NCBI GenBank assembly: GCA_004794655.1
Contig: SMMW01000003.1
Span: forward strand, 20,292,501-20,356,500
Length of the DNA: 64,000 nt
From: Marisa cornuarietis
Lineage: Eukaryota; Mollusca; Gastropoda; Architaenioglossa; Ampullariidae
Direction of reading: 5' to 3'
Shown one piece after another: positions 1 through 14,685 of this stretch; positions within the stretch are counted from its first letter, which is position 1, and each line of letters opens with the position of its first letter. Below the pieces are notes generated by a model. That model searched no databases. It was given only the letters and a program-made list of their open reading frames with translations, and was not told where the DNA came from. The position numbers and the translations under genes are program-made.

Positions 1-1240
1 TACAAGGTGACCGAAGGCACAACCAGTACCTTCCGGTTAAAAGAGCAGATGGCACACCCATCACTGAAGAGTGAGCCAAACTGAAGAGATGGGGGGAACA
101 TTTTCAACAGATTCTTAACCAGCTAGACCCATCAGTGCTACCTGAAATCATCGAAGCAGAAGAAGACCTAGATATCAGCATTAGGCATGTCCTGTCGAGA
201 GAGTTTGTCCAGCTCCCATCGGGCCGCCGATTTTGTGTACCTGCATGCAAGACTAACAGACTGCGGCTGTCATTCGTTGTTTCGGCCGTGCGTCTCTTGA
301 ATGGTGCAGTGCGAATGAATGAAACATGAATGGGGAAGCCTGTCTGGTGCATATGAATGTATGTGGGTGGGTGGGTGTTGTGTAGTGTGTGTTGTATGGT
401 GTGGGTAGGTTGTATGTGTGTGTGTGTGTTCTGTGTGTTTTTTTGTGTTAATTGTTTTTTATGCTAAATTGTATCGAGCTGCCACACAATTGCCCTCTGG
501 GACGAATAAAGTATTATCTTATCTAACATTAGACCCATTGCACTATAAGAAATTCAGGAAGCCATTCACAAAACGAAGAAAGGCAAGGCGCCAGGAGGGG
601 ATGGTGTATGTGCTGAAGTGCTGAAAGCAGAGGAGGAAGAGACACCACATATCCTACAAACAATCCTCCAGGAGATCTGGGACAATGAAGAAATCCCTGC
701 TGAGTGGAGAAAAGGTGTTGTAGTCAAGATACAAAAAAAAGGAGATCTTGCTGACTGTAATAACTGAAGAGGCATAATAAGACCGAAAACCTTAGTAAGA
801 CTGCCAGCATGATAGGATTCAACACTCGAAAAACAAGTCCTAAGGAACAACATGACAAACAATAACCCTATCACAATCAGCGGGAGTCCACTAGTGGACG
901 TAATTTGTCCACCTAGGCAGCAAGGTGACAGCAGATGGTGACTGTGAACAGGAGGTCAACACCAGGATCAGCAAAGCCAACCAAGCTTTTGCGATGCTTA
1001 AGCCCTTCTGGAGATCCACTGGCCTCATCAGCCATACAAAGATAAGGATCTTCAAGAGCATTGTCGTCAGTGTCCTCCTATATGGGTCAGGGTCTGGAAG
1101 ACCACAGCCTCCATCGAGAAAAAGCTAGAAGTGTTTCAAACCAAGCTTCTGCGGCACATACAAAAGATCTTCTGGCCCAACACTATCTCAATTGAAAAAC
1201 TACGTGAAAGGATGGGAATGTGCACTTTGGCAGGGGCAAT
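1..1240 (+). mobile_element. Decayed LINE (RTE-like) carrying a nested LINE
   Basis: Translated fragments match the pre-RT linker and reverse transcriptase of an RTE-like LINE. Around 45-184 there is a segment reading DGTPITEE then AKLKRWGEHFQQILNQLDPS with an in-frame stop. From 533 the frame resumes with the RT block HKTKKGKAPGGDG and WRKGVVV. After a jump near 835-905, a C-terminal RT block (VTADGDCEQEVNTRISKANQAF, then LLRHIQKIFWPNTISIEKLRERM) runs to about 1240. The stops, the missing catalytic core and the inserted second element show it is dead. It lies in an intron of, or upstream of, the truncated SUPT16H gene. The family call (RTE-like) is inferred from motif style. Confidence 0.75.
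185..532 (+). mobile_element. 3' end of a CR1/Rex-like LINE inserted into the older LINE
   Basis: This segment encodes a LINE C-terminus (LPSGRRFCVPACKTNR, then SFVVSAVRLLN) followed by a TG-rich 3' UTR and a tail containing GCCCTCTGGGACGAATAAAG. The same C-terminus and tail occur at about 9210-9565 and, on the minus strand, at about 59490-59560, so it is one family. CATTAG occurs at both junctions (179-184 and 527-532), as expected of a target-site duplication, and the host LINE frame is continuous if 185-532 is taken out. It is 5'-truncated, as is typical of LINE insertions. Confidence 0.75.
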
Positions 1241-1589
1241 AATTCGTTGGGTTAAAGAGCAGTTTCAAGCTCCTAATAGGTTGTCTGATAGTATCAAAGA
1301 AAGACCATTTCAAAGAAAGTTTCATTTCATAAGACTGCTGTTACTTTGACCTCGAGATGACAACACTGCTCCTTTGTAAGCACATCCCCTGTGTTCCAGC
1401 ATGACTCGTACATGTTTTTCAGTGTTTAGGACTTTCTCACATTTATATTAATATGCTTGAATTATTGTTTAAAAATGATTTTTGAAGTTTTTTCCATGAA
1501 GAGCATGAAGGTGGATGAATCATGTGGTTCCAAAGACTGTCGTGTTAACATTACCTCAGGAACAAAGCATATTTTACAGTTTAGCATGA

Positions 1590-4647
<3,058 letters not shown>

Positions 4648-4754
4648 GAAACAGGATCTCTTTTTCATGTGATACATTGTATAACATCCCCTTTACATAG
4701 TTCCTGTGTTACATGTTTATCACACATATAGGAGTGAAAACTTGTGCCTCAGCA

Positions 4755-4760
4755 AATAAA
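4755..4760 (+). terminator. AATAAA polyadenylation signal for SUPT16H
   Basis: AATAAA lies about 110 bases after the SUPT16H stop codon at 4645-4647. A second AATAAA is at 5157-5162, followed by a GT-rich stretch. Either could define the 3' end; I cannot tell which is used. Confidence 0.5.
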
Positions 4761-6377
4761 AGATAACTGGAGTTTACACTGATTTACTGCCAGTCTCCAG
4801 CCTTACACCAAGCTCTGGATGGATCTGGTGTGTGCATTTCCTTGTAACTATTACACATGCAGGAGAACAGGACAGTGCAGGAAAAAAAAAAAAAAAGCAA
4901 CAGCAGACTGGTTTTTATTTCTTATGGCAGTGTTATCTTGTCAGAGTATCTTGTGCAAGGTGGCAGTATGTCATTATTTCTGTGAGCAGCATGGCCTTGC
5001 AAATGACTGGCTAGTGTGAATGACTAGTATATCAGAAGGCTGCCATGGGCTCAGGCATTTCTGTAAATGCTAGATGACCATGCCACCGTTTATTAGGGTG
5101 GCTTTAGGTTTATTGTAGCAAGATTTGTTTATTCCTTTTCAAAATCCAGAAATGTTAATAAATTGTTGATACAGACTTTGTCTCATGCTTTGTGCCTTCC
5201 TTGTTGCCTCATTAATGGATGATAAAATCCCTAAATTCTTATTTTAATTGATGGTTATGACGGACCATTTCAACACCAGCAAAGACTCCATAACTGGCTT
5301 ATTTCAGTTTACATGTTAATGTTCAGCCAATCTGCAACACAAATTTTGTTGAATAAATTTTTAATGATGGTGCAACTAGTTTCTGGACAACAGAAAATGT
5401 TACACTTGATCTTTGTGGATTATTCAGTAAACAGTATATGTACAAAGACCATGAGTCTGGTAAATGTTAAGAGCAAGTATTCTCCGTGTAAGTGGCATAC
5501 AGCATAGATTTGGAAGGCCATGACTGAACATGTACAATTGACGTTCATAAAACTGCATCCATAACTGTGCAATAGCTTGGTACCTTATGTGAAAAAAATA
5601 GTGAACAGTGACAGCAATATGAATGGAAAAGAAAAAAAATCACTTGAACCTTCGGATAGTCCCAATAGTTGCTGAAATGAATGATCATGTAGCAGTACAA
5701 GACCACCCTATGTATGGGGATACCTTTTAACAAAGGTTTGCTTAATCAAACTGCTAGCTGAATGGTCAGATTGAGACACTAGGAAATGAATTGAAAAGGA
5801 CCTGTTAGCATGTAAAATTGGCATTCAGCTGTTGAACAGATTAGTGAAAAGGTTTGCTTAGCATCATTTAAAATATCTGAGAATCTGCACTCAAAACTAT
5901 ATAAACAAAAATAATGAACATATTGGCATGCTAAATAGTTTTTTCATTCACATACCATTCCCTGGCAGATCACTGCATATTAATGGAAAGGAGGAGCCTG
6001 GGGGGATATTTCATATTGGGTAGATGATACATTCAAGAAGGCATAAAGAAACAAACATTCAAGAACATTTTAACTGCTATAGTAAATAAAGTTATGCATC
6101 AACATTTTTAAAACCCTGCCGTTTTCAGAGATTTTATCACTATTTCCTCCCATGCATACACGCTGCATCGCGTACGTACAGCCTTAAATTTACTTGATGA
6201 GCCACCATTCTACACAATGTTTAATCTGATCAATGAGTTTTCCAAAAGCATGTGCCATATTCACATATTCCCAATGATAAGCTTTACTAGGCAATTGTGT
6301 GAACAAGTGGCTACATGGTTAAACCATTAGTTCCAGTGTTCCATCAAACTGGGAAGAATAATCTTGGTCAGCTGAAC
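4761..6377. other. Intergenic or 3' UTR sequence between convergent genes
   Basis: No exon, RNA gene or recognisable mobile element is visible. The sequence is AT-rich and must hold the 3' UTR ends of SUPT16H (+) and the Aurora kinase (-). Several TTTATT strings near 5088-5135 would be AATAAA on the minus strand and might end a long Aurora 3' UTR. Confidence 0.5.
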
Positions 6378-9300
6378 TCAGGAAGTGGCAGCAGGGGCTG
6401 ACCTTGCCGTCTGGTGTGAAGGGGTAAAGTTCTCTAGAATCCAGGGATGTGTCATCACCTGTTGTAAAGGTAGGCGCTTTTTGGGGTCATGGCGTAGTAG
6501 CTGTAACAATGAACCAACTTTGATGGTGAATCCAAATGATTTTGAAGTGCGTGTTGCAGGTCTAGCATGAATTCTTTTCAAATAACTTATTTGGTGCACA
6601 AATGGGGGTGCATCTGTACACAAGGAAGGTAAGCACTTTTAATTTAAGTTTGAGTATGTACTAAAATTGCTATGGCCAACATCGTGTATTAATGCCAAAC
6701 ATTTTAGTTTAGTATAGGATACTAAGGATAAAACTGCAACTAGGGAAGAGCAATTCTTCAAGATATTGGCCAAATAGAATTAGTAACCACATGTGTAGGT
6801 GGAAATGTGTAGACAGAAAATCCAACAGAAGACTGATAAAAGCTAAGACTTGTAACTGACTTGCCTTAGAAATAAGGTCACGGGCACCAGAAGACACAAA
6901 ATCTGGAAATCGCAGGTCAACTTTAGTGATTCGTGCATAAGTCTCCGAGTGATTTTCTGCCTCAAAGGGTGGTGACCCAACAAGGAATTCAAAGCAGAGA
7001 ACCCCCAGACTCCAGAGATCAACATTTTCGTCATGAGTCTTGCCTTCCACCATCTCTGGAGGAAGGTAATCAAGAGTGCCACACATTGTGGTGCGTCTGC
7101 AAAGGAAACAAGCTTGTGAAGAGTACCTTAATAAAGAATGTGTATATAGCATGGAATCCTGTGACCAGGCTCTACAAAGCTTGATATTACCAGGCCATGA
7201 ATATAGAATACAAAATAGGGTAAGTAAATAGTACTTGCTCACCATACAACCACACAAAACACATCCCTAAAATATGGACAACAAATGACTACAGTAAAAC
7301 TTCCCAGTTCAGACCCTGAAATTTACCAAAATCAGGTCATAACTGAAAGGGGTCATAGTATAGATCAAGCAGTCTGCTTTCATTCCAGGAACCTACACAT
7401 AAATTCAAGCTTATTTATTTAAAAGCCATATAATCTGTTCACTTTCAGTTGTTCATGGTAATAATGGCACTGAAAGATTTATATGGAAGAGGGGATGGGG
7501 GAATTGGTGGTTTATGCTGCGTCAGCAACTAAGACTATATTACGGCAAGGCAGCCAACACTGTAAACAGATACCACATACAGAGAAAAAACAGTGTGCCC
7601 GAGACGAGAGCTGAACCCAGGACAGCCAACCCTCACTGTATTGGTGACAGGCACTAACCGTTGCGCCACTGGACCGCCCTTAGATTTATAGGGAAACTAA
7701 CTCTCCAGGTAAGTATAATTTATCAATAAACATGTACGCATAAAAATACAGTAACCCCTCACCTACAAATGAGGATTCTTTCTAGAGACCCCGCAATAGG
7801 TGAAAATTCGCGGAGTAGCGGTGTTATATATTTAATATTTATATACATATATTTTAAGGCTTATAAACCTACTTCATATTAACTGTATGTTTGCATACAC
7901 ATTTAATGAAAACCTCTAAACTAAAGAACAATGACAAAGGCTTTTTTTTAAATTAAGAAAAAATCTTGTCAAGTACCACTGCATGATTTGTTATCTGAAT
8001 GTATATTGCCAAGCAGCCATTTAACAATTAGTCGCTTTCAAAATGTACTAAATTTGATTTCTGCAAAAAATAATAAAATAAACAATCAGCCAGATGCAGT
8101 CTATTTAAAATGTACTTCATTTTTTTTCAACATGGAACTTCTGCAATTTTGGTCATAGGTCAGGTAGTCATAATAAAGGATGATGTTTATATAGCAAAAG
8201 ACATTTGTGACAAATTTGTTGGTTGAAACTTAAAGGGGGTCTTAATTGGGAAGATCATCAGTACCCTCTCAAATTAATGCTGTCCATGTTTGTTATGCAA
8301 GGTAGAGTTATCACAATTTTTTCTGCATAGTATTTTTTCTTTTGGAGCCAGCAGTAACATCTTAGAATGGAGAAAATAAACAGATTTTAGTTCTGCATTC
8401 AATACAGTGCAACCACACTTTTTGGCATTGAGACTGATTTTTTATTTTGACCTTCCACATCAACTAGTTTTATGGATAGTGGATTTTTTGACTTGTACAC
8501 AGCAGAGGGTTTATGTTAATAGTATTTATTCTGATACTGTTAATACAAGCACTGGCTCCCCACAGGGCTGTTGACTATCACCCCTGTTATTTATCATGTA
8601 TACTGAGAGCTGCAGAAGCACGGAGGATAATAGCTACCTCATCAAGTTCTCTGATGATACTGCATTGTTGACTCTTTTACAGGAACATACGAAAGATCAT
8701 GGTAATGCCTTAACAAGTTTTGTACAGTGGTGCGATGAGAACTATCTAGAGTTGAATGTAAACAAAACTAAAGAAATAGTTATAGACTTTAGGAAGACCA
8801 AAGAGGATTTTGTTATTCCCAGTATGATACATAGTAAACCTGTTGAGACTGTTAATTCCTTCAGGTATCTGGGAACTATTTTTGATAGCCAGCTCAAATG
8901 GAGTTTAAACACCGAACACATTGTTAAACGTGGCCAACAAAGGATGTACCTTTTGCGTAAATTAAATAGTTTTTCAGTTAGCCAAGTAATCTTAGGTCGT
9001 TTTAACCAGTCATTCATTGAGAGTCTTCTATCTTTTACATTTGTATGCTGGTTTCGCAATTTCTCTGTCCATGATAGGAATAGTCTGAACGGTGTTGTGA
9101 ACATCTGTTCTAAGATAATTGGTATCAAACAAAGGGATTTAGCTTCTTTTTGTGACCAGCAAACAGTACAGAAAGCTTCATGTATTTTACCATTACCTGA
9201 ACATATACTAACAAAAGAATTTGTATTATTTAGCTCAGGAAAATGCTATGCCATGCCTATTTGTAAGAGTAACAGACATCTGAAATCATTTGTGCCATCT

Positions 9301-12300
9301 GCAGTCCAGATGCTCAATCTTAGATGAATTGTCAACGATGTGTGTGTGTGTGTGATGTTGTAGGTGCATACTTGATTTCCTTGTTTAATTTTTTTTGGAT
9401 CTATATATATATTTATATGTATATGATATATGCTACTTGCCCACTTTATTTTCATTTTTCAATTTTTTATTTATTTATTATTATTCTCTTTTTTTCATTG
9501 TTGAACTAGAGCACATTCCCATATTCAAATTGCCCACTGGGACAAATAAAGTTGGTCATTGTCATTGTAATAACAGTCTGTGACCAAGTCATGATCAACA
9601 GGAATGTTCCTGTCAAATTTAGTGGGAACTGGACAAATGGATTTGATCATGTTTCCACCATGAGACACACACACCCACAAACACACTCGTTATAGTATAT
9701 ACATAAAATTATATGCAGTTAACTTTGTCTTATTCCTTACCTGGACGAAGGAGCATGCACAGACCAGCCAAAGTCTGCAATCTTCAGGTCACCTCGAAGA
9801 CTCAAGAGAAGATTTTCAGGCTTTATATCTCTATGGATGACCTTCTTACTATGACAGTATGTCAAGGCACTTGACAACTGGTGGATGTACTGCACACAAC
9901 ACAGCCTTCTACATAGTAAAATCCACTGAGAAATTTTCAGATAACCATATACAGATATACAATCTGTAACTGTATTAATACTTGAACATACAAATGGTAA
10001 AATATATCTCTGTATTAAAGCACAAAGATATTCTACCAAAGAAGCTCCATATATTTACATTTGTTTGTTGAATCTTTGCATTTAAAACAAATATTAACAA
10101 AGTAGTATCACTGACATTTTATGTAAGGTCATTATCATTTGCATTAACCAAGTAATAATTAGTTCACATATAGTATCATACTCTAGCCCTATGATCACTG
10201 AGCTTTACAGATACAGAAACCAGGAAAAAGCCTTCTATAAATCCAGTGACAAATGAAGAACAAGGTGGAGACTTCAGCAGCATGGGATTACATATAGATC
10301 ACTACAGATTAAAAATCTTCAGAAAACTTATTTTTGTGTAGTTAGGAAATAACTGGTAATATAGTTAATAGTAGAAGGCTACAATCAGCTGTTTTACTAT
10401 GACAAAAGACCTCAGATTTGAAAAAAAAAGCAACTTACAGTAGCAGTTCTTTTTTCATCAAATCTACCACATCTCTGCAGTTCCTTGTACAGTTCTCCCC
10501 TTGGCGCAAATTCTAGAATTAGGTACACTCTTGTCTTGTCATGAAAGTATCCAAACATTCGCAGAATGTTCTCGTGACTGAAGAAGAAAATATATTCTTC
10601 ACAGCATCATACTATTTAGATTCTTTATGAACCAAGTTATTTGTCTCTGTCTTTTCATTCATTACATATTTTAATGATCCACTCACCCTCTGCAATTCAG
10701 TGATGTTTGGATATTACAATTGTGGTGTAACAAATGTTACTTGGTAGTGTGGCAAAACTTGTTTTTATGCAAGGCCTTAAACATGGACTTCATTAATGGT
10801 AATCCCTATGCAACATTCAAAATAACAGAACTACTGTTCTTTAACTCTTCCTATACAGTTTGCACTCATAGAAGCGAACGCCTTCTTGGCTTCAGCTCAA
10901 TTGCATTGATTTGTCCATATTGAATATGTTAATGTTTCATATTAACTTGAATGTTGTTGATACTGATATAGACTAGTTATTCTTGGTAACTTTGGATGTA
11001 CTGAAAATAATGGTGAAATTCTTAATATTCCTTTCAAACAATTTTCCTTGAATTTTTTTTTGTAACAAAATGTTTGTATTTGTACCTCAGCATAAATATT
11101 GTTGTTTGTTCTCAATTCACAAATGTTAAGGGTGTAAACTTGCATGACTGTATACAATTTTTTTTTTAAACTGTGTTTAGATTAATTATCGGACTGAATT
11201 TGGTCTGAACTGTGCAATGATAAAGGTTAAAACTTTCCAAGGAAATAATGTTCTTGGCATCGGAAGTCCTAACCTGAATTTTTATAACATTCTTGAACTA
11301 TATATCCTGTACATTCTCTCATTTTCATACACTTCCAAAGCACTCATTTTCTATATCATAACTTGTTTACCTTATGCAAATGTCAATAATTGTGATATTT
11401 GTGAAAGATAATTGATATTGGCAGAAAGCAAGTTTTAACTCAATCAAGCACATCTGCCACTTGGAAAGCAACCAGAACACTCAACTTAACATTCTAAATG
11501 AATTAATACGCTGGCTCTGGCTATTGACAATAGTTCCTGCAGCCTTTGGTCACTGCCTGCTGTAAGTGGTATTCCCTGGATGCATTTTGTTAAAGGGAAA
11601 ATAATAAAGGGCCTGCACTGGTTCAAAATATTGAAAAGGCAAATATATTAACATTAACACACAGGCAAGCTTTAACAGCAGGATCCTGGAACATGGGGTT
11701 GGGGGGTGCCCCCACAGAAACTGCCAGAAAATTTTTTTACATTTATTTTTGTGAAAACCCTGAGCTGATTTGGCAGCTAATTCATGTATCAGAAAAAGTG
11801 ACAATACTGATAGTTTTACCTACCGTAAATGGGACTGAATTTCAATTTCCCTTCTTAACTGATGCTCAACTCCTGCTTTTTGTAGCTGTGACTTGAACAT
11901 GAGCTGTAACAGCCATCAAATCCATGAATCAGAGCTGAGGTGTAAAATTTGATACACATGCACCAATTGATATATTTCCAAAGGAAAAAATGGCGTTCAT
12001 TATAATGCAGTGTTAAATGCTTCATTTATTTTTGGCTCATTCTGAAAGAATAACTACCAAGACCAAAACAAATGACAAAAATTATACTTTAAACACAAAT
12101 GTTATGCATGAGAAAAACTGGGGAAAAATCAATCATTGTGCTAGTATTTTCCAAACACAAATATCTTCCTTAGATCATAAAAATAGCATTTTAAACTGGA
12201 ACTTCCCAAATTTTCTCTTATGTCAAAATGACAATATCCAGCAATATCTCAGTGCACTTTACCAGCTACAATTGATACCACACAGCAGAAAAGGGCATCA

Positions 12301-13554
12301 CTAGTCCTTCTAGTCAAATGCTAGTCCATCTTAACCCCGCCCCCTTCCCTCTTGCTACTTTACCCATCTTTCTCGCAGAATCACTATATTTTCTGTTCCT
12401 GTTACTTGATGTCTTTTGTTTTCTGTTTTGTCAGTACTGTCGTTTTCTTTCGTCCCCTTTGTTCTGTATCTACTTAGTCCACGTCTCTTCCTCGTTTTAA
12501 GCGCTAAGAGCATGCTCTCTATGAGTGTGAATATGCGCTATAAAAATCTTCACTATTATTATTATTATTATCACAATAAGGCAAACATTCATGTACACAT
12601 GCACAGTAAACATTGCGTGGAACATAAAGGAATGCAAAGAGAAGATGAAGAGAGTAACAGTCAGGGTAAACCGATTACAAAAGGTATTTCTGAAAGAGGT
12701 TTTTTAAAGTCCAGACTGGAAAGCATGTAGGCTCTCCACCCCACAAAGGCAAGGCATTCCTTTTACTGCCTGTGTACTGTGGACTATCCAGTCAATCTAA
12801 TGACATTCCCCCCAAAACCACCAGTTGTATATTCTAAAGGGACAAAACTTGATGTCATCTATTTAACAATTCTATATCAGCCAAAATGCTCTTGACAAAC
12901 ATGAATACACAGAGCTAATAAAAATGAGTTTAGACTTTATCATGAATGAAAGTATTATTACCAACCTTTAGAGCCACAATATACTTGCTTTGCTTCTCCC
13001 TGGCAAGATACACGTTACCAAACTTTCCTTTCCCCAAGGGCTTTCCAATATCAAAATCGTCAAGAGACCATTTTTTCCTGAAAATATAGACAATATGCTT
13101 AATCTGTTATGGTCTGTTCCACTTAAATGACCACTCCATCCCCAAAATATACATACAAACTAAATATCATAATCAGCTACTACACTATAATTTTAATAAA
13201 GCTTTGCATTTCACTATGCCACTAGTGCTTTCTGAGCACTATTACCATCACAAAGCTTTTTCAAGTAAAAGATAAATAATTTATAATTGAAGAAATCAGA
13301 TATCAAAATATCAAATAAGAATGATCCATGTAGACCTACATTTTACCACTGTTTGTTGCAGATGCAGTATCACTTGTCATCAAACTGGAACTTGAAGCAA
13401 CGTTCTCTTTCGAGTGTTCTGTTTTCAAGCCTCGGCTTATTAGATCTGTTGATGACATATCTTCGTGCTGTTTTTTCAAATGCTGTTCACCAGTTCCTAA
13501 CTGACTGGCACTGTTTATTGGTTTCAGGACACGCTTTGGTTCCATTGATGCCAT
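6378..13554 (-). CDS. AURKB: Aurora serine/threonine kinase (Aurora B-like)
   Basis: Aurora kinases phosphorylate kinetochore, centrosome and midzone targets in mitosis. Minus-strand exons: 13554-13347, 13077-12966, 11903-11824, 10577-10439, 9889-9741, 7096-6865 and 6500-6378, for about 347 aa. The N-terminus has PKRVL and a KEN box (about residues 49-51), both degradation-type motifs. The kinase domain shows [17 protein letters not shown] (ATP lysine about 107), HRDIKPEN (catalytic Asp about 201), [13 protein letters not shown], the activation loop [15 protein letters not shown] (phospho-Thr about 233) and a C-terminal [23 protein letters not shown] and the short length favour Aurora B, but Gly at about 143 (GYFHD) is Aurora A-like, so a single ancestral or A-type Aurora is possible. 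The intron between the last two exons is GC-AG. Exons 1 and 2 disagree by one base in phase at a six-A run (13071-13076). The symbol is an orthology guess. Confidence 0.9.
7294..8262. mobile_element. Candidate pogo/Tigger-like DNA transposon remnant with inserts
   Basis: The left end (about 7294-7350) reads CAGTAAAACTTCCCAGTTCA followed by GACCCTGAA and GGTCATAACTGAAAGGGGTC. The right end (about 8225-8262) contains GGGGGTCTTAATTGGGAAG, an imperfect reverse complement of the left end. A second terminus-like string, CAGTAACCCCTCACCTACAA with AATTCGCGGAGTAGCGG, begins near 7749 and may mark another insertion. A SINE lies inside (7486-7680). No transposase frame is preserved. It lies in an Aurora intron. 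Confidence 0.35.
7486..7680 (-). repeat. tRNA-derived SINE, copy 1
   Basis: On the minus strand, GTGGCGCAACGGTTAGTGCC resembles a polymerase III A box and GGGTTCAGCTC resembles a B box, followed by a tRNA-unrelated body. A second copy in the same orientation lies at 25405-25613 and shares the string GCCCGAGACGAGAGCTGAAC. It sits inside an Aurora intron. Confidence 0.65.
8535..9570 (+). mobile_element. CR1/Rex-like LINE, 5'-truncated, RT C-terminal half still open
   Basis: The segment starts near the RT motif GSPQGC (about 8552), which is followed by an in-frame TGA. A 243-codon open frame (8596-9327) then includes [11 protein letters not shown] (the YxDD-type catalytic box as FSDD), [21 protein letters not shown] and the terminal [18 protein letters not shown]. 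The 3' UTR ends in GCCCACTGGGACAAATAAAG near 9555. It lies in the Aurora intron between exons 5 and 6, antisense to Aurora. The family is the same as the insert at 185-532 and the minus-strand element at 59490-61570. Confidence 0.85.
12300..12575 (+). repeat. LINE 3' tail ending in (ATT)n, copy 1
   Basis: This copy shares TTGCTACTTTACCCATCTTT, CTACTTAGTCCACGTCTCTT and a terminal GCGCTATAAAAATCTTCACT followed by ATT repeats with 22405-22680 (reverse strand) and 32525-32795. The 32 kb copy also keeps the LINE C-terminal coding part, which identifies the family as a non-LTR element. It lies in an Aurora intron. Confidence 0.7.
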
Positions 13555-14288
13555 GAATGAAGGTCTTCTTTTAAGAATCCAGTGAAAAGCTTTGACAGTA
13601 AACAGTTTTTAAAAATCAAAACTGAATAAAACTTACAAAATTTCAAAAAGGAAGTACGTTCAAAAACTAACAAAACATTACTGTAACTAAATCTACAACT
13701 TTTCTCCCATGAAAACGTTTTCAAGTACTACAAAATGAGTGGCAAATGATAGCTGTGTAATTTCTGCATATACAAAATAATAAAATTACAATTTTAAATA
13801 GTGAACTTGTCCCTCAAAAGTGCAGTGAGAACCACAACAACATGCATTCACGTAAAATTTTAAAAAATGCAAAGAATCTGCTATTTTAGTTACTTTGTGT
13901 CATAAAAACAACAAATCTAGCAATGGACGGGTAAAAAGGAAGTTCATATTCAAACTGAGCAAGACTACGAATGTGTCGCTGCTTTAGCAAACTTTAACGT
14001 CTGGCTGTTGAATGCGCTGTCTCACTCGTAGAGACAAAAAATAATGATGCAGAATACAGCCACAGGAATACAACATTTGAGTTAATTAAATAGACAAGTA
14101 ATCCGAATACCTATCAGTGTCCTTGCAACCCAACCGCTGCTGAGTTGGCGATTTTAACTTTGCAGCAGTCAAGTACCGTTACCGTTTTGCGAAGCTCACT
14201 TTCTTCCTTGTCAAATGACTTAAATAACACGTCAGAAAAAGAAAAACGTTAATCAATAATTGTAAAGTCTTTGCGGAAAATATCTCCG

Positions 14289-14411
14289 TTCAAATGCACT
14301 CCGGAACAAACGAGAGCTCCATTCACACTACAGCCGTTCAAATTTCGTCTCAGAGATAATGATTGGCTGTTATGTCGAGCCGTGACCTGAAGTCTCAATC
14401 TTTTCTATTGG
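14289..14411 (-). promoter_or_regulatory. Candidate Aurora promoter with CCAAT boxes and CHR-like motifs
   Basis: On the minus strand, CCAAT occurs at 14411-14407 and 14366-14362, and TTTGAA (the CHR core recognised by DREAM/MuvB in animals) at 14342-14337 and 14294-14289. They are in upstream-to-downstream order, about 0.8 kb before the Aurora start codon. CCAAT plus CHR is typical of G2/M genes. A noncoding first exon would have to lie between about 14.3 and 13.6 kb; it cannot be placed by eye. Confidence 0.35.
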
Positions 14412-14685
14412 ATTATATCCGCCAAGGACGACAACTAGTAGACTAAACCAAAGATAGTCAGTCCTTGATTGAAACGAGTGAGGTGTTGGAAGTCGGAAAA
14501 GAAAAATTAGACACCTGCGATATATTTTGTGAACATTAAGCGGTGTATATGTCTTTTTTATGTAGAGATTATGATACTGGAAAACTGACAAATTAATTCA
14601 GAATGACGCCGAGCTGTATATCTATGGGTTTAAATAGCTATATGTAATGTGATAGTGTACGTGTTTGCACATACGTTCGCATATA

